A stretch of DNA of 64,000 bases from Eublepharis macularius (Eukaryota > Chordata > Lepidosauria > Squamata > Eublepharidae), in the NCBI RefSeq assembly GCF_028583425.1, contig NC_072791.1, positions 43,407,368-43,471,367 of the forward strand, written 5' to 3'. Position numbers and translations under genes: made by a program. Of the stretch, positions 49,676-59,575 are shown in pieces; position 1 is the stretch's first letter; each line of letters starts with the position of its first letter. The notes under the pieces are model-generated. The model had not been told where the DNA came from. It saw only the letters and a list, made by a program, of their open reading frames with translations, and searched no databases.

Positions 49676-50335
49676 GGATCAAGACCATATGATAGCCAAT
49701 AACTTAAATTGCACCCAGTAACTGATGGGCAGCCAATGGAGACACTGTAGAATGGAAGTAATATGCATGCTCTGTTTAGTTTCCAGTATGTTGAGCTGTG
49801 GCATTCGGCACCAGTTGGAGTGTCTGAGTTGGCTTTTAGGGAAGACTAATGTAGAGTGCATTACAGTAGCCTAGGCTTGGTATTACTCTGATGTGGTTGA
49901 GGTGGCCATATACGTATAGGGGCCTATCTTCTGGACTAGGCTGAGTTGGAAGAAAGCATTTTTTGCAGCTGCATTAACTTGTTTCTCCAGCAATAATGTT
50001 GGATCCAGTCTAACCCCTAGGCTCTGAACTGAGTCAGCAAAAGGTAGTTGGACCTCATTAAAAGTGGGGAGCACAACATCCTTCAAAATCTCCTCCTTCC
50101 CAACCAATTTACCTCTGCCTTTCCAGGACTTAAGTTTCAGTTTGTTCACTCGGAACCATTTAACCACAACAGCCAGGCAGGATTCACCAATCAGATCCCA
50201 AGGGGGAAGAGCCCTTACGTTATAAATTAACTTTGTTGGCAGGAAGGAGGAATGTGCACAGTTCATCCTTTTTCCTGTTGCTACCCAGGCAATGGCATTG
50301 TCTCCCTGCAAACTGGGTCCTTGCAAGGGGAGACA
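49676..50335 (-). pseudogene. L2 ORF2 RT thumb region, part 2
   Basis: Two frames on the minus strand read L2 RT in order. First comes VVVKWFRVNKLKLKSWKG, then LPFADSVQSLGVRLDPTLLL and KQVNAAAKNAFFQL (50,326-49,883). SLPKSQLRHSNWCRMPQLNI and ILQCLHWLPISYWVQFKLL (49,861-49,679) follow. Frames are broken. With 48.8-49.06 kb this is one L2 copy split by the PLE. Confidence 0.82.
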
Positions 50336-51460
50336 CCCCCACCTATAAGCTTAGGAAACATCAGGAAGGGGGAATGTGCTGACTTCAATCATTTGCAAGA
50401 GGCCTGTACAATCAATCAAACTTGATAAAAACCCTGGAAGATGTCAATCTTTAATTCTAAAGACATTTCCCTGGGAGTAAGAAAAAAATGAACATAACGT
50501 GGGATCGTTTTTAATGTCACCATCACCTCACTACCCCTTTGCCAGCTAGTTTCTCACCACAGTGTGCTCCCAGGGTGTTGTGTGTGTGCATATACTGTAA
50601 CAGAGGAAAAACTTGGTGAATACATGGTTTAGAGGGAGGACTGTGTTTTGTGCAGTTTTGGAGCCATTAAGTGCTTAATGGCACCTAACAGCTTAAAGAG
50701 CCTGGAAATCTTGATTGCAATGAGCAGGGTGGAAAATCTTGATAACAAAAAAACCAAACAGATTAGATGCAAACTGAAATGCTCCCGCTGGAAAAAAACA
50801 ATAATGACACACAGCTGGCTCAGAACCCCCAGATAAGAAAATGAAATAGAATTTTTTTTTAGTGCACACCCCTGGTCCTGAGACAATAGAGGCTCAGATT
50901 TAGGAGTCATCAGATTTCAAGCAACCTTGAACAATTTGGAATGGTCATGAACTAGCTGATTAAATAGTAGTAGAAATAACATTTCTTTGCTGCTGTCACT
51001 GTCACTTCACAGGTGTTCCCATGGGCTCCATAGCGTGATTTGTCCGAGGGAAACTACATGAGACTCCCGGGCATGTGCTGGGTCCCACAAGGTTCTCTGG
51101 GTAGTGTAGGCTTACAAAGAACAGCCACTCGATGCGATGCTCTGCCGGGGAAAGAGCGACGGGAGGGATTCTCTCTCTCTTTCAAAAAACTTTGGCTTGG
51201 GTTTTCCTCTGGGAGTTCAGGGTGGGGAGGGGAAGTAATAGGAGGCAGGAAATCCAGAGTGGCTTTTTGCAAGAGAGAAAAGCTGTGGTGCGATTCTCCA
51301 CCAAGGAGAAGAACAGTGGGAGGGATTCCTTTTACAAGAGAGGCTTTTTGCCAGAGAACCTTGCGGGACCCAACCGGTGAAGAACACATATCTGGTATCT
51401 CGTGTAGTTTGGCTCTCAGATTCAGTATGAGTTCTCCACCAGCATAATTCTAGATGCCTC
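50336..51460. other. Unassigned stretch within the L2 copy
   Basis: The RT palm expected between the L2 endonuclease and thumb pieces is not recognisable here. The stretch may be an insertion or deleted/decayed LINE sequence. A 135-codon plus frame at 51,040-51,447 has no known domain. Confidence 0.4.
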
Positions 51461-52240
51461 CTGGCCCTCTTAAGGTTGCCCAGCTCTGTGGTAAACCAAG
51501 GAGTCAGGTTCTACCCAAAGGGCCGGACAAGTCAACAAGGGGCAACCTTGTCAGTTGTTACAAGTGACTTCATGTTCCACTGCAGCATCAAAAGTGCATG
51601 TATTTGGAATCCTAAAATTACTCAGAACTAGGATCCATGAGCCTCTATGGCAGGACTGTTTTCCAATTGATTGTTAGGACCACTTTCATCTTTGCCTTGA
51701 GTAGACAGCGATCAGATCAGATCTCCAGCCCTGAAATCAAATCTCCCCACAAAAGGCTCACTGCAGAAATTAAGTCCAAGGTGTGACCTCTTTCATGTGT
51801 TGGGTCTGTCACAATTTGATAGATGCCCAAGGCAGGCAAAGAAGCTGGACTGGCACGTGAGGTAGCCTCAGAATGAATGCTGAAGTTCCTCAGAACGATC
51901 AATGTGTCAAGAGCACTTCTGCCTACTCAGAGAGGGTGCCCACTGCGAAGCAGATGGGTGGTACTGGTAAACAAGCAAAATGCCTAATCTATCCTTAGTA
52001 TTTAATCTAACATACAGTCAATACCAGTAATAGTTTGCACTGGGAATCTGTGGAAGGACTCATGGAGGAAAATAGCCACATGTCCTCTCTGGCCACCTCT
52101 GTGGGGTTGATGGAGGACCCCATAACCAGATGGTGTTGGGACAGACACACTTTGTCATTTTCTTCCAGCCTTGTCTCTATTATGCAAGCCAGGTCAATGT
52201 CCACTTCCTGTAACACCCCACAGAGGTGTTGTTTTGTGTA
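51461..52240 (-). pseudogene. L2 ORF2 endonuclease region
   Basis: Minus frames read the apurinic-type endonuclease of L2: IDLACIIETRLEENDKVCLS near 52,190, then VLRNFSIHSEATSRASPASL and IVTDPTHERGHTLDLIS (51,902-51,717). PTH-x-x-GHTLDL is the conserved catalytic-histidine segment. Broken and truncated at the 5' end. Confidence 0.8.
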
Positions 52241-52689
52241 GATGTGCAGAAAATAGGGACATTTGCATTGTCAAGTCTCAAAATGCAACAATCCGGAGAA
52301 GCGATGGAGGGATGGAAGAGGGAGTTCTTTGTGATGTGCCACCACTCCGATCTGTCATCACTGAATTGTTCATGAAAGGCAAGTGATAATTTCAGAGGGG
52401 TAGGTGAGCAAAACCGCAGAGAAAGGCAATGGCACCAAGACTAAAAGCATTTATTCCAGCATGAGCTAAGGACACATGGCACAGCCACATATGCCTTGGA
52501 ATTAAGGAGGGTTGGATCCGGTGGGTGCCTGAATGGGAGAACCGCCTTGCAGGAAACGCAAGATATAACAGCTCTCTTGCTGGCACAACCGGTCGCTGCA
52601 TCTCTCAGACGCTTTCCTCGCACCCCGCCCCCGCCCCCGCTCAAGTGTAGCACTGGCGGTTTTGCGGGAAGAGTCCGGTATAATTGCGA

Positions 52690-52772
52690 GGTTAAATCCG
52701 ACACACTAGGTAAACCGCTCTGAATGGATGTTAAATTGTACTGAAGGGTGGTATATAAATCGAATATTATTT
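52690..52772 (+). mobile_element. SINE 3'-end fragment at the CpG-island edge
   Basis: GTAAACCGCTCTGAATGGAT, then TACTGAAGGGTGGTATATAA and ATCGAATATTATT. Same 3' end as the 9.5/28.1-kb SINEs. Confidence 0.7.
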
Positions 52773-54230
52773 TGTCCTCCTCGGGATCGACTGACGTTCA
52801 TTCCTGGGACACACCCGAGCGCTCCCCCAGCGCAGGGCTCTCGACCGGCTGCCTGGCTGGCTTCGACGTCGTCTCACCGGCCAGCCGCTCCCGGCGCAGG
52901 CTCCTAGAAGCAGAGCGCAGAGCCTGCATTTGTTCCCACTTAACCATTTTATTAATAAACGCTCCCCCCGCGACCGTTTCCGGGCTGCCTCTCTGGGCCT
53001 TCGAGCCGCCTGCCGGAGGAGGCTTTCTCCACTCACGTGGCGCTGGCTGCGCTCAGCCAAGCTGACTGACACCGGGCCTGTGGCCAGGGAACGGGATCCT
53101 CCTGCGCCCACGTCAGAGGAGCGGCGGGGTGGACGAAGACGAGCCGCCGGAGGGAGAACGAGAGCTCCGGAGGCAGCCCGGCTGCTGCGAGAGGGGCAGA
53201 TCCGCGCTCGTGGCAGGAGGAGGAGGCCGCTGGGGAAGGGCGGAAAGCGGGAGAGGAAAGGAGCGCGGCGGGAGAGCAGCGCCCGAGCCGAGGAGGCGGT
53301 GGCGGCAGGCGCCTTCTTGCACCCGAGCCGAGCGCCTCGTGCAGCCCTCATTTCGGGGCCCTCGGGCGGGAGGAGCGAGCCCGGAGTCAGCCGAACAAAG
53401 AGCGGCGGCCCAACAGACGCCTCCCCGCGTGAGATGCGAGCCAAGCGGCAGCCCGACCGGAGCGCAGCCGCGGAGGGATGTTTGCAGCGGCCGCTGCAGC
53501 CGAGGTAACCCGGACCATGTTGCGGGCGGAGCGGCCGCCGGCTGAGCCCAACCGGGAAGGGGGAGCGTCGAGCTTGGCCGATCGCAGCCTCTCGTGGGGG
53601 GCCACAGCGGCGAGAGGACCCCGACGGGCGCAGGAGCCGCCGGACAGGCGAGCGGGCAGGGCTGCGCGGGGACTGCAGCCGGGAGCCGTTTGACCGCGGA
53701 AAGGAGAAGGAGCCGCGTCGGGTACCGGCGCTCCTCGCTCTCGTTGCGACCGGTCGGCGGGAGTGAGTCCAGCGCGGGAGCAGCAGAAATCAAATCGCCT
53801 CGAGGATTACCGAAGGCGGACGGGAGACGCGTCTCTCAGCTGCCCCTCCCGCGCCTTTCCACCCCCGTGGCTCCTTTTTCCAGTTACCCTTCGGCATCAG
53901 CGGCCAGCAAGGACTGGCAAGCTCGAAATCGCTCAGCAAAGCGCAAGATCGTTCAGAGGGGCAGTGGCAAGAGAGACCCCCGCCAGTCGGCCACGGGCGC
54001 TCACTCACCGGCTGAGCCGCTCCGGAACTCTCAGAAGACGCGAGTTTGGCGCAAAAGGCGGAAAAGAGGCTTGCGAGTCTTATCTGCGCTCTTCCACCGC
54101 CGCCCCTTCCTTCCTTCTTAAGGGTCCGAGTTTTGCAATCCTGGCCAGGTTGGATTAGCGCGCTGCCCGCCCGGCCGCCCGCCCGGTGCGCACGCAGGGA
54201 GGTGAGGCGAAGCGAAGCGGGAGGGAAGAG

Positions 54231-54371
54231 ATGATGCCTCAAGCCGGAGGGAAGGCTGCGCTGATGCTGAGCGCCGTGTTTCTGACCGCCTTCCTGGCCG
54301 CGGTGAGGGGGCTGCCCCTGAGGAAGCACCGCCACCACAGCCTCAGGGAAAGGGGCTACAAGCTGCTGGAG
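54231..54371 (+). CDS. ISM2: Isthmin-2, first coding exon (signal peptide)
   Basis: The exon encodes 47 residues and ends at a perfect donor (CTGGAG followed by GTGAGT at 54,372), phase 0. The peptide begins MMPQ and has a hydrophobic core (LMLSAVFLTAFLAAV), then RGLPLRK and a basic stretch, and ends KLLE. This is a clear secretory signal peptide. The GLP plus basic residues after the core resembles the start of vertebrate isthmin-2, a secreted protein with thrombospondin-type and AMOP domains encoded further downstream. The gene lies directly after SPTLC2 on the same strand, as ISM2 does in other vertebrates. An in-frame TAG at 54,156-54,158 precedes the first ATG, which fixes the start; two adjacent ATGs are available. 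The gene call rests mainly on synteny plus the signal-peptide match. Confidence 0.78.
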
Positions 54372-54504
54372 GTGAGTCCAAACGGCTCGGTTCGGCTTGA
54401 CGGTTCGTAAGGTATCGGCCGCTTTGACGACTGATAAAAGGCAGGGCTGGGAGCCTGCGCAGGACTCAAAATCCCACTGTGAGTGGATTCCGGGCTTTTT
54501 CAAA

Positions 54505-54715
54505 GGACCGGCCTGGCGTAGTGGTGGAAGTGTTGGACTAGGGTTTGGGAGATGCAGCTTCAAATCCCCACACTGACGATGGGCCAGTCACATATTTTCA
54601 GCCTAACCTACCTTACAGGGTTGTTGTGAAGATAAAATGGAGGCGAGGAGACTGTTGTGAGCTTCTTTGAATTTCTGTTAGGGAGATAGACAGTGGTACA
54701 AATGAATACATTCAA
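54505..54715 (+). mobile_element. tRNA-derived SINE
   Basis: Head GGCCTGGCGTAGTGGTGGAA with B box CTTCAAATCCCCAC. Body TCAGCCTAACCTACCTTACA and GGGTTGTTGTGAAGATAAA, with an A-rich end near 54,715. It lies just inside ISM2 intron 1. Confidence 0.8.
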
Positions 54716-55733
54716 AATGGTTCAGATGGCATCTTTAAAAAAATGATTAAGAAAAGCATGTTCTTATAAGCAGTGTGATCCACACAACCTAATCTGTTTT
54801 CAGTTATTTTATTCTGCAGCTTTTATCTAGCCTGCTATACTCTGGTGATGATAAAAGAGTGGTGGTCCCCTCCCACTGGATGCAAGGTTATGTCAAAGTG
54901 GGGAGTCTAACCAGCACTAACTGGGACCAAAGGTTAGGAACAGGGTAAAAAGATAGGATATTTTTCAGGGTGTGTGCTTGTCACATGACATGGTGGTTTC
55001 CTTCCTGGGCGGAAAATGTGGATTGCCATATTAGATGAATTCCCAACTTTATATAGTATAAAAGGCAAGCTTTGATCCTAATGAATTTAAAACAAAAGTG
55101 CAGCAATTTGAGAAGAATGATGCAAAGCCTGTCTTGTGAGGATTTCGTTTCAGTTGCAGTAAAAAGGAATTTGGGTGTTGGTCCCACAAGATAGCAGATG
55201 CCAAGGAGGTAAAAGTCCATCTTACAGTGATAGACTTTTTATCCTGGACCCCACTGTGTAAATAGTATTAACTGTTGTGGTTAGGAGTTGTATTTGCAGA
55301 GTTGTCAGTCTTGCTATCTGATTCTCTCTCTTCTGAGGCAGTGTGTTCCATAATCTAGTTAGACAAAGCAGAGATAGAGAGAATGAGTCCTTTTTTATTA
55401 GTATTGACATTTTGCCAAATGTGCATTCTTCTTGTCCGAAAGATGGCATAAGAGAGCCTGCGCCCAGCAAGAAATTGGTTTTGTAATATTTTGATGTGGA
55501 CTCCTTAGAGCTTTTCATTAGCATTTGTAGCTGGGACCATTTCACACATTATGCATCGCAAACTCAGGTTTGCTGCTCAATGTACACACACAGCAGGAGA
55601 GCTGCAGCCATTCACATCCCTCTAATAAAAGTATCAGTATGATGCATGTGTTTACAAAGTCATGTTTCACTCAGTGACACACCTCAGATGTACACTTCAG
55701 AAATCATGTGTCCTCTAGAACTGTAAACCTCTG
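54716..55733. other. ISM2 intron 1 DNA, no repeat recognised
   Basis: No named family or coding block recognised. Short frames on the minus strand have no domains. Confidence 0.45.
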
Positions 55734-55745
55734 TATAAATCTGAT
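55734..55745 (+). repeat. 12-bp target duplication, left of fold-back PLE
   Basis: TATAAATCTGAT; exact partner at 55,949-55,960. Confidence 0.85.
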
Positions 55746-55948
55746 AAGTATTAAAAAGTCCAGTAGCATCTTTAAGACTAACCCACTTTATTGAGGCATA
55801 AGCTTTCGAGAACCACAGCTCTCTTCGTCAGATGAGAGCTGTGGTTGTCAAAAGCTTATGCTACTATAAAGTTGGTTAGTCTTAAAGGTGCTACAGGACT
55901 TTTTACTATTTTGCAATTACAGACTAATACGGCTAACTCCTCTGGATC
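55746..55948. mobile_element. Fold-back PLE tail insertion (family A)
   Basis: Minus tail 55,746-55,834 joined head-to-head with plus tail 55,835-55,948. TATAAATCTGAT flanks both sides (55,734-55,745 and 55,949-55,960). Minus arm motif: CTGACGA, A, GAGAG-loop-TTCTC, GAAAGCTTATGC (55,796-55,834). The plus arm starts inside helix II and has only the 3' half (AAAAGCTTATGC). Confidence 0.85.
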
Positions 55949-55960
55949 TATAAATCTGAT
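55949..55960 (+). repeat. 12-bp target duplication, right of fold-back PLE
   Basis: TATAAATCTGAT; exact partner at 55,734-55,745. Confidence 0.85.
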
Positions 55961-55961
55961 G

Positions 55962-56040
55962 GCATCATAAGAACAGCCCGGCTGTTTCAGTCCAGCGGAC
56001 CCATCTAGTCCAATGTCCGGTGCCCTGAAATCCCCGAAAT
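55962..56040 (-). mobile_element. CR1-type LINE fragment
   Basis: CATAAGAACAGCCCGGCTGT, then CCATCTAGTCCAATGTCCGG. This is the reverse-oriented CR1 3' region common in reptiles. Confidence 0.6.
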
Positions 56041-56049
56041 CCTCAGTTG

Positions 56050-56165
56050 GATGTTCTTTCTCAGCCTAGCTTATTTTCCGGAGTTGTTGTGAGGATAACA
56101 CTGAGAGAGAAGGATAAAGACCCAGACTGAGCTTCTTGGAGGAAAGGTAGGGTAAAAATAAAAGA
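56050..56165 (+). mobile_element. tRNA-SINE 3' fragment
   Basis: TCTCAGCCTAGCTTATTTTC, GGAGTTGTTGTGAGGATAA and GAGCTTCTTGGAGGAAAGG match the body and tail of the 54.5-kb SINE. The head is missing. Confidence 0.6.
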
Positions 56166-56370
56166 AATGTGATTTTTGAGATAGGACAGCTAGAACTGCA
56201 CTCATATCATAGATTTCTGTAAGAGCATTGAGATTTAAAAAAAAAAATCAGTCCCATGCCTGATAATTCCAGATTTCATTTGCCTTTTCTCTTCAGCGCA
56301 TTGAGTTAAATTTTATTTGATTGCAGAAACATTTTTAATGAGTAGTTGCAATCAGAACCTATTGAAATCT

Positions 56371-56412
56371 TCATTTGATGAAGTGAACTCTGACTCACCA
56401 AAATTTATGTTC
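56371..56412 (+). mobile_element. PLE-type tail relic, family B
   Basis: TCATTTGATGAAGTGAACTC, TGACTCACC and AAAATTTATGTTC resemble 15,871-15,910. Only the ribozyme-like part is clear. Confidence 0.5.
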
Positions 56413-56792
56413 TGTGTGTGTGAAAGAAACAGAGATTCCCATTAGGCAAGAAGAGTTCCATGTGGTAAGAAAGAGGTGAATTGTGCCACCCAAGGGATGG
56501 TAGCCACTGGTGTTCCATTGACCAGCAGCATTGGCAGCCATATTTCTAAATTATGCTGTTGCACCAAGTCTAAAAAAATAAAACAGTTGTGTGTGGTTTA
56601 TATACTGTGACTGTGCAACTATGATGCATTTGCAAACATGAATAGTAACTTAGAAATTAGCCAGGGCATTAGTCAGTGGCTAATGTTCATTGGGTTAAGT
56701 GATAGAAGGCAGCTGCAGGATGCAGAACTGGAGCAGTTTGACTACACATCTGTCTAAAACATCAAACAACCCCACACTGCCTTAAAGACTAA

Positions 56793-56805
56793 CAAACATA
56801 TTGTG
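56793..56805 (+). repeat. 13-bp target duplication, left of family D fold-back
   Basis: CAAACATATTGTG, repeated exactly at 57,029-57,041. Confidence 0.88.
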
Positions 56806-57028
56806 TATTGTCGAAGGCTTTCACGGCCGGAGAACGATGGTTGTTGTGGGATTTCTGGGCTGTATTGCCGTGGTCTTGGCATTGTAGTTCCTGACGTTTC
56901 ACCAGCAGCTGTGGCTGGCAGCTGTGGTGCTATACCTCTGAAGATGCCAACCACAGCTGCTGGCGAAACGTCAGGAACTACAATGCCAAGACCACGGCAA
57001 TACAGCCCGGAAAACCCACAACAACCAT
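56806..57028. mobile_element. Fold-back PLE-type tail insertion, family D
   Basis: Minus tail 56,806 to about 56,921 and plus tail about 56,922-57,028, flanked by exact 13-bp TSDs. Both ends terminate in TTGTTGTGGG/CCCACAACAA, so the arms are about 100-bp inverted repeats. No coding capacity. Family assignment to PLE rests on the shared fold-back layout, TSD length and ribozyme-like motif. Confidence 0.8.
56935..56975 (+). ncRNA. Hammerhead-like motif (family D)
   Basis: CCT, CTGAAGA, one extra T, GCCA-loop-TGGC (helix II), GAAA, CGTC, AGG. The outer CCT pairs with AGG. CGTC supplies a GUC cleavage triplet, the classic hammerhead site, and ACGU is self-complementary. This is the best match to the consensus in the window. 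Confidence 0.65.
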
Positions 57029-57041
57029 CAAACATATTGTG
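57029..57041 (+). repeat. 13-bp target duplication, right of family D fold-back
   Basis: CAAACATATTGTG; partner of 56,793-56,805. Confidence 0.88.
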
Positions 57042-57547
57042 GCATTTATTTTCCTGGACTAGCACCCGCTTCATACCTCTCAAAAAATGTTAGGTCATGA
57101 AATACAAGAAGTCACAGTGGATGAAATTTCTGTGTTGATGCTTTTGGCCCGCTGTTTGGGTGTATAATATAACTGGCAAGTAAAGATGAGTCTGAGCTTA
57201 CACCACAGTATTGGTGCCACAACACTATTTAGGTTTTTTATTGCAAAAGTCTAACCCCTTGGATTTTTCCCCTTAAGATTGCCTTTCCCATCTGTCTGGT
57301 CTCTACACTCTTCTCCTTTTGGTGTTATTTGATTTATAAATCCAATGAGGTAGTAGTGCCTTACATGTGTCTTCACTACAAAATGCATAGCATATGGTTG
57401 CCATTATGAGAAATGGAGCCATGCGAGACCCCAAAGGGCATGGGATTGTATCTGGGATCTAATGGCAAAGAGCTCATGCTTGTCAGTGTAAAGAGTGGGC
57501 AAAATAAACAGCACAAGATCAAATATTTGGCTCCTGGAGAACCCTAA

Positions 57548-57760
57548 GGAACATACCAAAAGGAATTATAGAATCATACGGTTGGAAGGTACCTCTAGGG
57601 TCATCTAGTCCAACCCCCTGCACAATGCATAACATTCACATCTCCTGCCCCCACCCCCACCCCGACTGCCCCAGTGACCCCTGCAAAACACTTCCAGGAT
57701 CCCTAATCAACTGGCCTGTGAAAAATTGCTACCTGACGCCAACGAGTGACAACCTGTCAA
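57548..57760 (-). mobile_element. CR1-type LINE 3' fragment
   Basis: ATAGAATCATACGGTTGGAA, GGGTCATCTAGTCCAACCC, and CCAGGATCCCTAATCAACTG. This is the familiar reverse-oriented CR1 3' end with its ATTCTATGAT tail on the minus strand. Confidence 0.8.
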
Positions 57761-58054
57761 TAAACAGGTTTGTTGTTAGCATACGCTTTTATGTTCACTA
57801 GTCCTGTCACTGAGGTTCAGCAGTGGAAGAAATTTTGTGTATGAGAGAGAGGGGGGTGGGTGGGGTTGCTTTCTTAATTTGTTGATGGGCATTGTCCCAC
57901 TATCAACTCCCTGTTTCAGAGCTGGATTTACAGACAAACTACAAGCTAAGTAAACTAAAGTTTATGGTCTTAGATTATGAGGAGTCTCTACGTTAAAAAA
58001 AACCCTACATTTCAAGGTTTGCACATTTTCTAGTAATGTTATGGGGCCTCTTAA

Positions 58055-58200
58055 ACTTAAAAACATAGGAAGAACCTTGCCGAATCAGACCAGCGGTCCA
58101 TCTAGTCCACCATCCTGTCTCACCCAGTGGCCAGTCAGTTACTTTGGAGGGCCAACAACAGGGCACAGAGGCCAAGGCCTTCCCCTGATGTTGCCTTCTG
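58055..58200 (-). mobile_element. CR1-type LINE fragment
   Basis: AAAAACATAGGAAGAACCTT, CAGACCAGCGGTCCATCTAG and CACCCAGTGGCCAGTCAGTT match reverse-oriented reptile CR1. Confidence 0.75.
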
Positions 58201-59334
58201 TCTCTGGTATTGAAAGGTTTACTGCCTCTGAATATGGCGGTTGATATTGTATTGCAACTTAGTATTGTATCATGGGGCTCAGCCTAATCTGTCTTGCTTG
58301 TTCTGTTTATACCACAGTTTTAATTGAGAAAAATCTTCCCTTCTTTTCCCCACCCCTTTTTGTGGTACACTCTGCTGAGGTTCTTGGGCATGCACAACTT
58401 TATGTCAAATTAAGTCCCTGATGTGGCTGCCTTGGCCACGTCTATTCAGTTTTCTGGGATTTAAGCTTTCCAATTTTATGACCTGGATTGAAAAGCTGGA
58501 AAGAGTTGGCAGCAAGGAAAATGGCAGTAGGCAGTATTCTCTGCTTATGGATCAAATCATTGTCTGCGCACCTAAATAAAATGCTCCTTGGTCATGAACT
58601 ACAGGTTTAAAATACTAAGCAACGTGTGAGATTACTGGATGGTATTATGCCGGAAGAAGGATGCTAGGGATGTTGTTGTTGGACAACAATAACTTAATGA
58701 TAGCGTATCATGTTTTTCTTGTCGAAATTATGCCCCATTGGAGATGTACACGCATTCCCACACACCCCACTTTCCCAAAGAACAGTCGCACTTACTGACC
58801 CTGATCTGTCCAGTTCAACATTTGAAGGCTGCTTGACATCTCTTGAGAACTCTAGGATACATTTGAAAAATAATTGTATTGAAAATCGCACAGACATCAG
58901 GCATTTTCTTTTACAGATTGGTTTTTATTTGAAACATTGCAATCCTGCCTTTCTGCTACCAAATCTTTAGGGCCATTTGCAGCCCTTTAAAACAGTAAAA
59001 TCCAGTGCAACATCAGCAGGATAAATTATAAACAGTTTACGCAAAGAACAACAACAGAAAACAAAATAATCCACCAAGTACTTGGGAAAATAAAACCATC
59101 ATCACCTGGTGCCTAGAAGGTGCCTAGAATACAGAGGCTGATGCCTCTATGGGCGGGTAGTCCAAAAGCAGCGCACCGCCATAGAGAAGGTCTCTGCCCC
59201 AGCTGCTACCCATCTAACCTTGAAAGGCAGAGGCACCTAGGGTAGGGCTTCTGAAGTGGCTTTAAGGATAAGCTTTTAAAGAATTGGATTCTGGTACTAA
59301 TTCATACAGCACACCTCCAGGATACTAGAGGAAA
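58201..59334. other. ISM2 intron 1 DNA, mostly unassigned
   Basis: No gene. 58,940-59,290 resembles an old LINE 3' region (GCACCGCCATAGAGAAGGTC, CTACCCATCTAACCTTGAAA) but is too decayed to name with confidence. Confidence 0.4.
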
Positions 59335-59575
59335 CCCTTGGTGGTGGTGGAAAGTACCGTCAAGTCATAGCTGACTTATAGCGACCCCTGCTGAGGTTTT
59401 CAAAGCAAGAGACTAACAGAGGTTGTTTGTCATTGCCTGCCTCCGCATAGCGACCCTGGTCTTCATTGGAGGTCTCCCACTGAATTACTAACCAAGGCCA
59501 ACCCTGCTTAGTATCAGAGATCTGCCAAGATCAGGCTTGCCGGGGCTATCCAGGGCAGGGCAGGATACTCTAAAT
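59335..59575 (-). mobile_element. 5S-rRNA-derived SINE (reverse)
   Basis: The complement carries the 5S-like head: GGTCTCCCACTGAATTACTA, then CCAACCCTGCTTAGTATCAG on the + strand. Head-proximal sequence extends to about 59,560, so this copy keeps more of the 5' end than the other two. The tail end is at GTACCGTCAAGTCATAGC. Confidence 0.85.

Larger units (their letters stand above)
52590..54420 (+). promoter_or_regulatory. ISM2: CpG-rich promoter region and 5' UTR of ISM2
   Basis: This stretch is strikingly GC- and CpG-rich compared with the AT-rich DNA on both sides, densest from about 52,950 to 54,250. It contains many GGGCGG/CCGCCC-type boxes and no clear TATA box, as expected for a CpG-island promoter. 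The first ISM2 coding exon sits at its right edge. Long open frames on both strands (53.1-54.1 kb) lack recognisable domains and are explained by low stop-codon density in GC-rich DNA. The transcription start cannot be placed from sequence alone. A divergent transcript to the left is possible but not shown. Confidence 0.8.

Noticed and set aside
53113-53793. 226-codon minus-strand frame in the CpG island
   Set aside because: Composition is dominated by Pro, Ala, Arg and Ser from GC-rich DNA. No domain, splice context or supported start was seen, and it overlaps other equally long frames.
54186-54230. Extension of the ISM2 exon upstream to a GTG codon at 54,186
   Set aside because: GTG is not a normal vertebrate start. 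The first ATG (54,231) is followed by a proper signal peptide, and a TAG at 54,156 closes the frame upstream.
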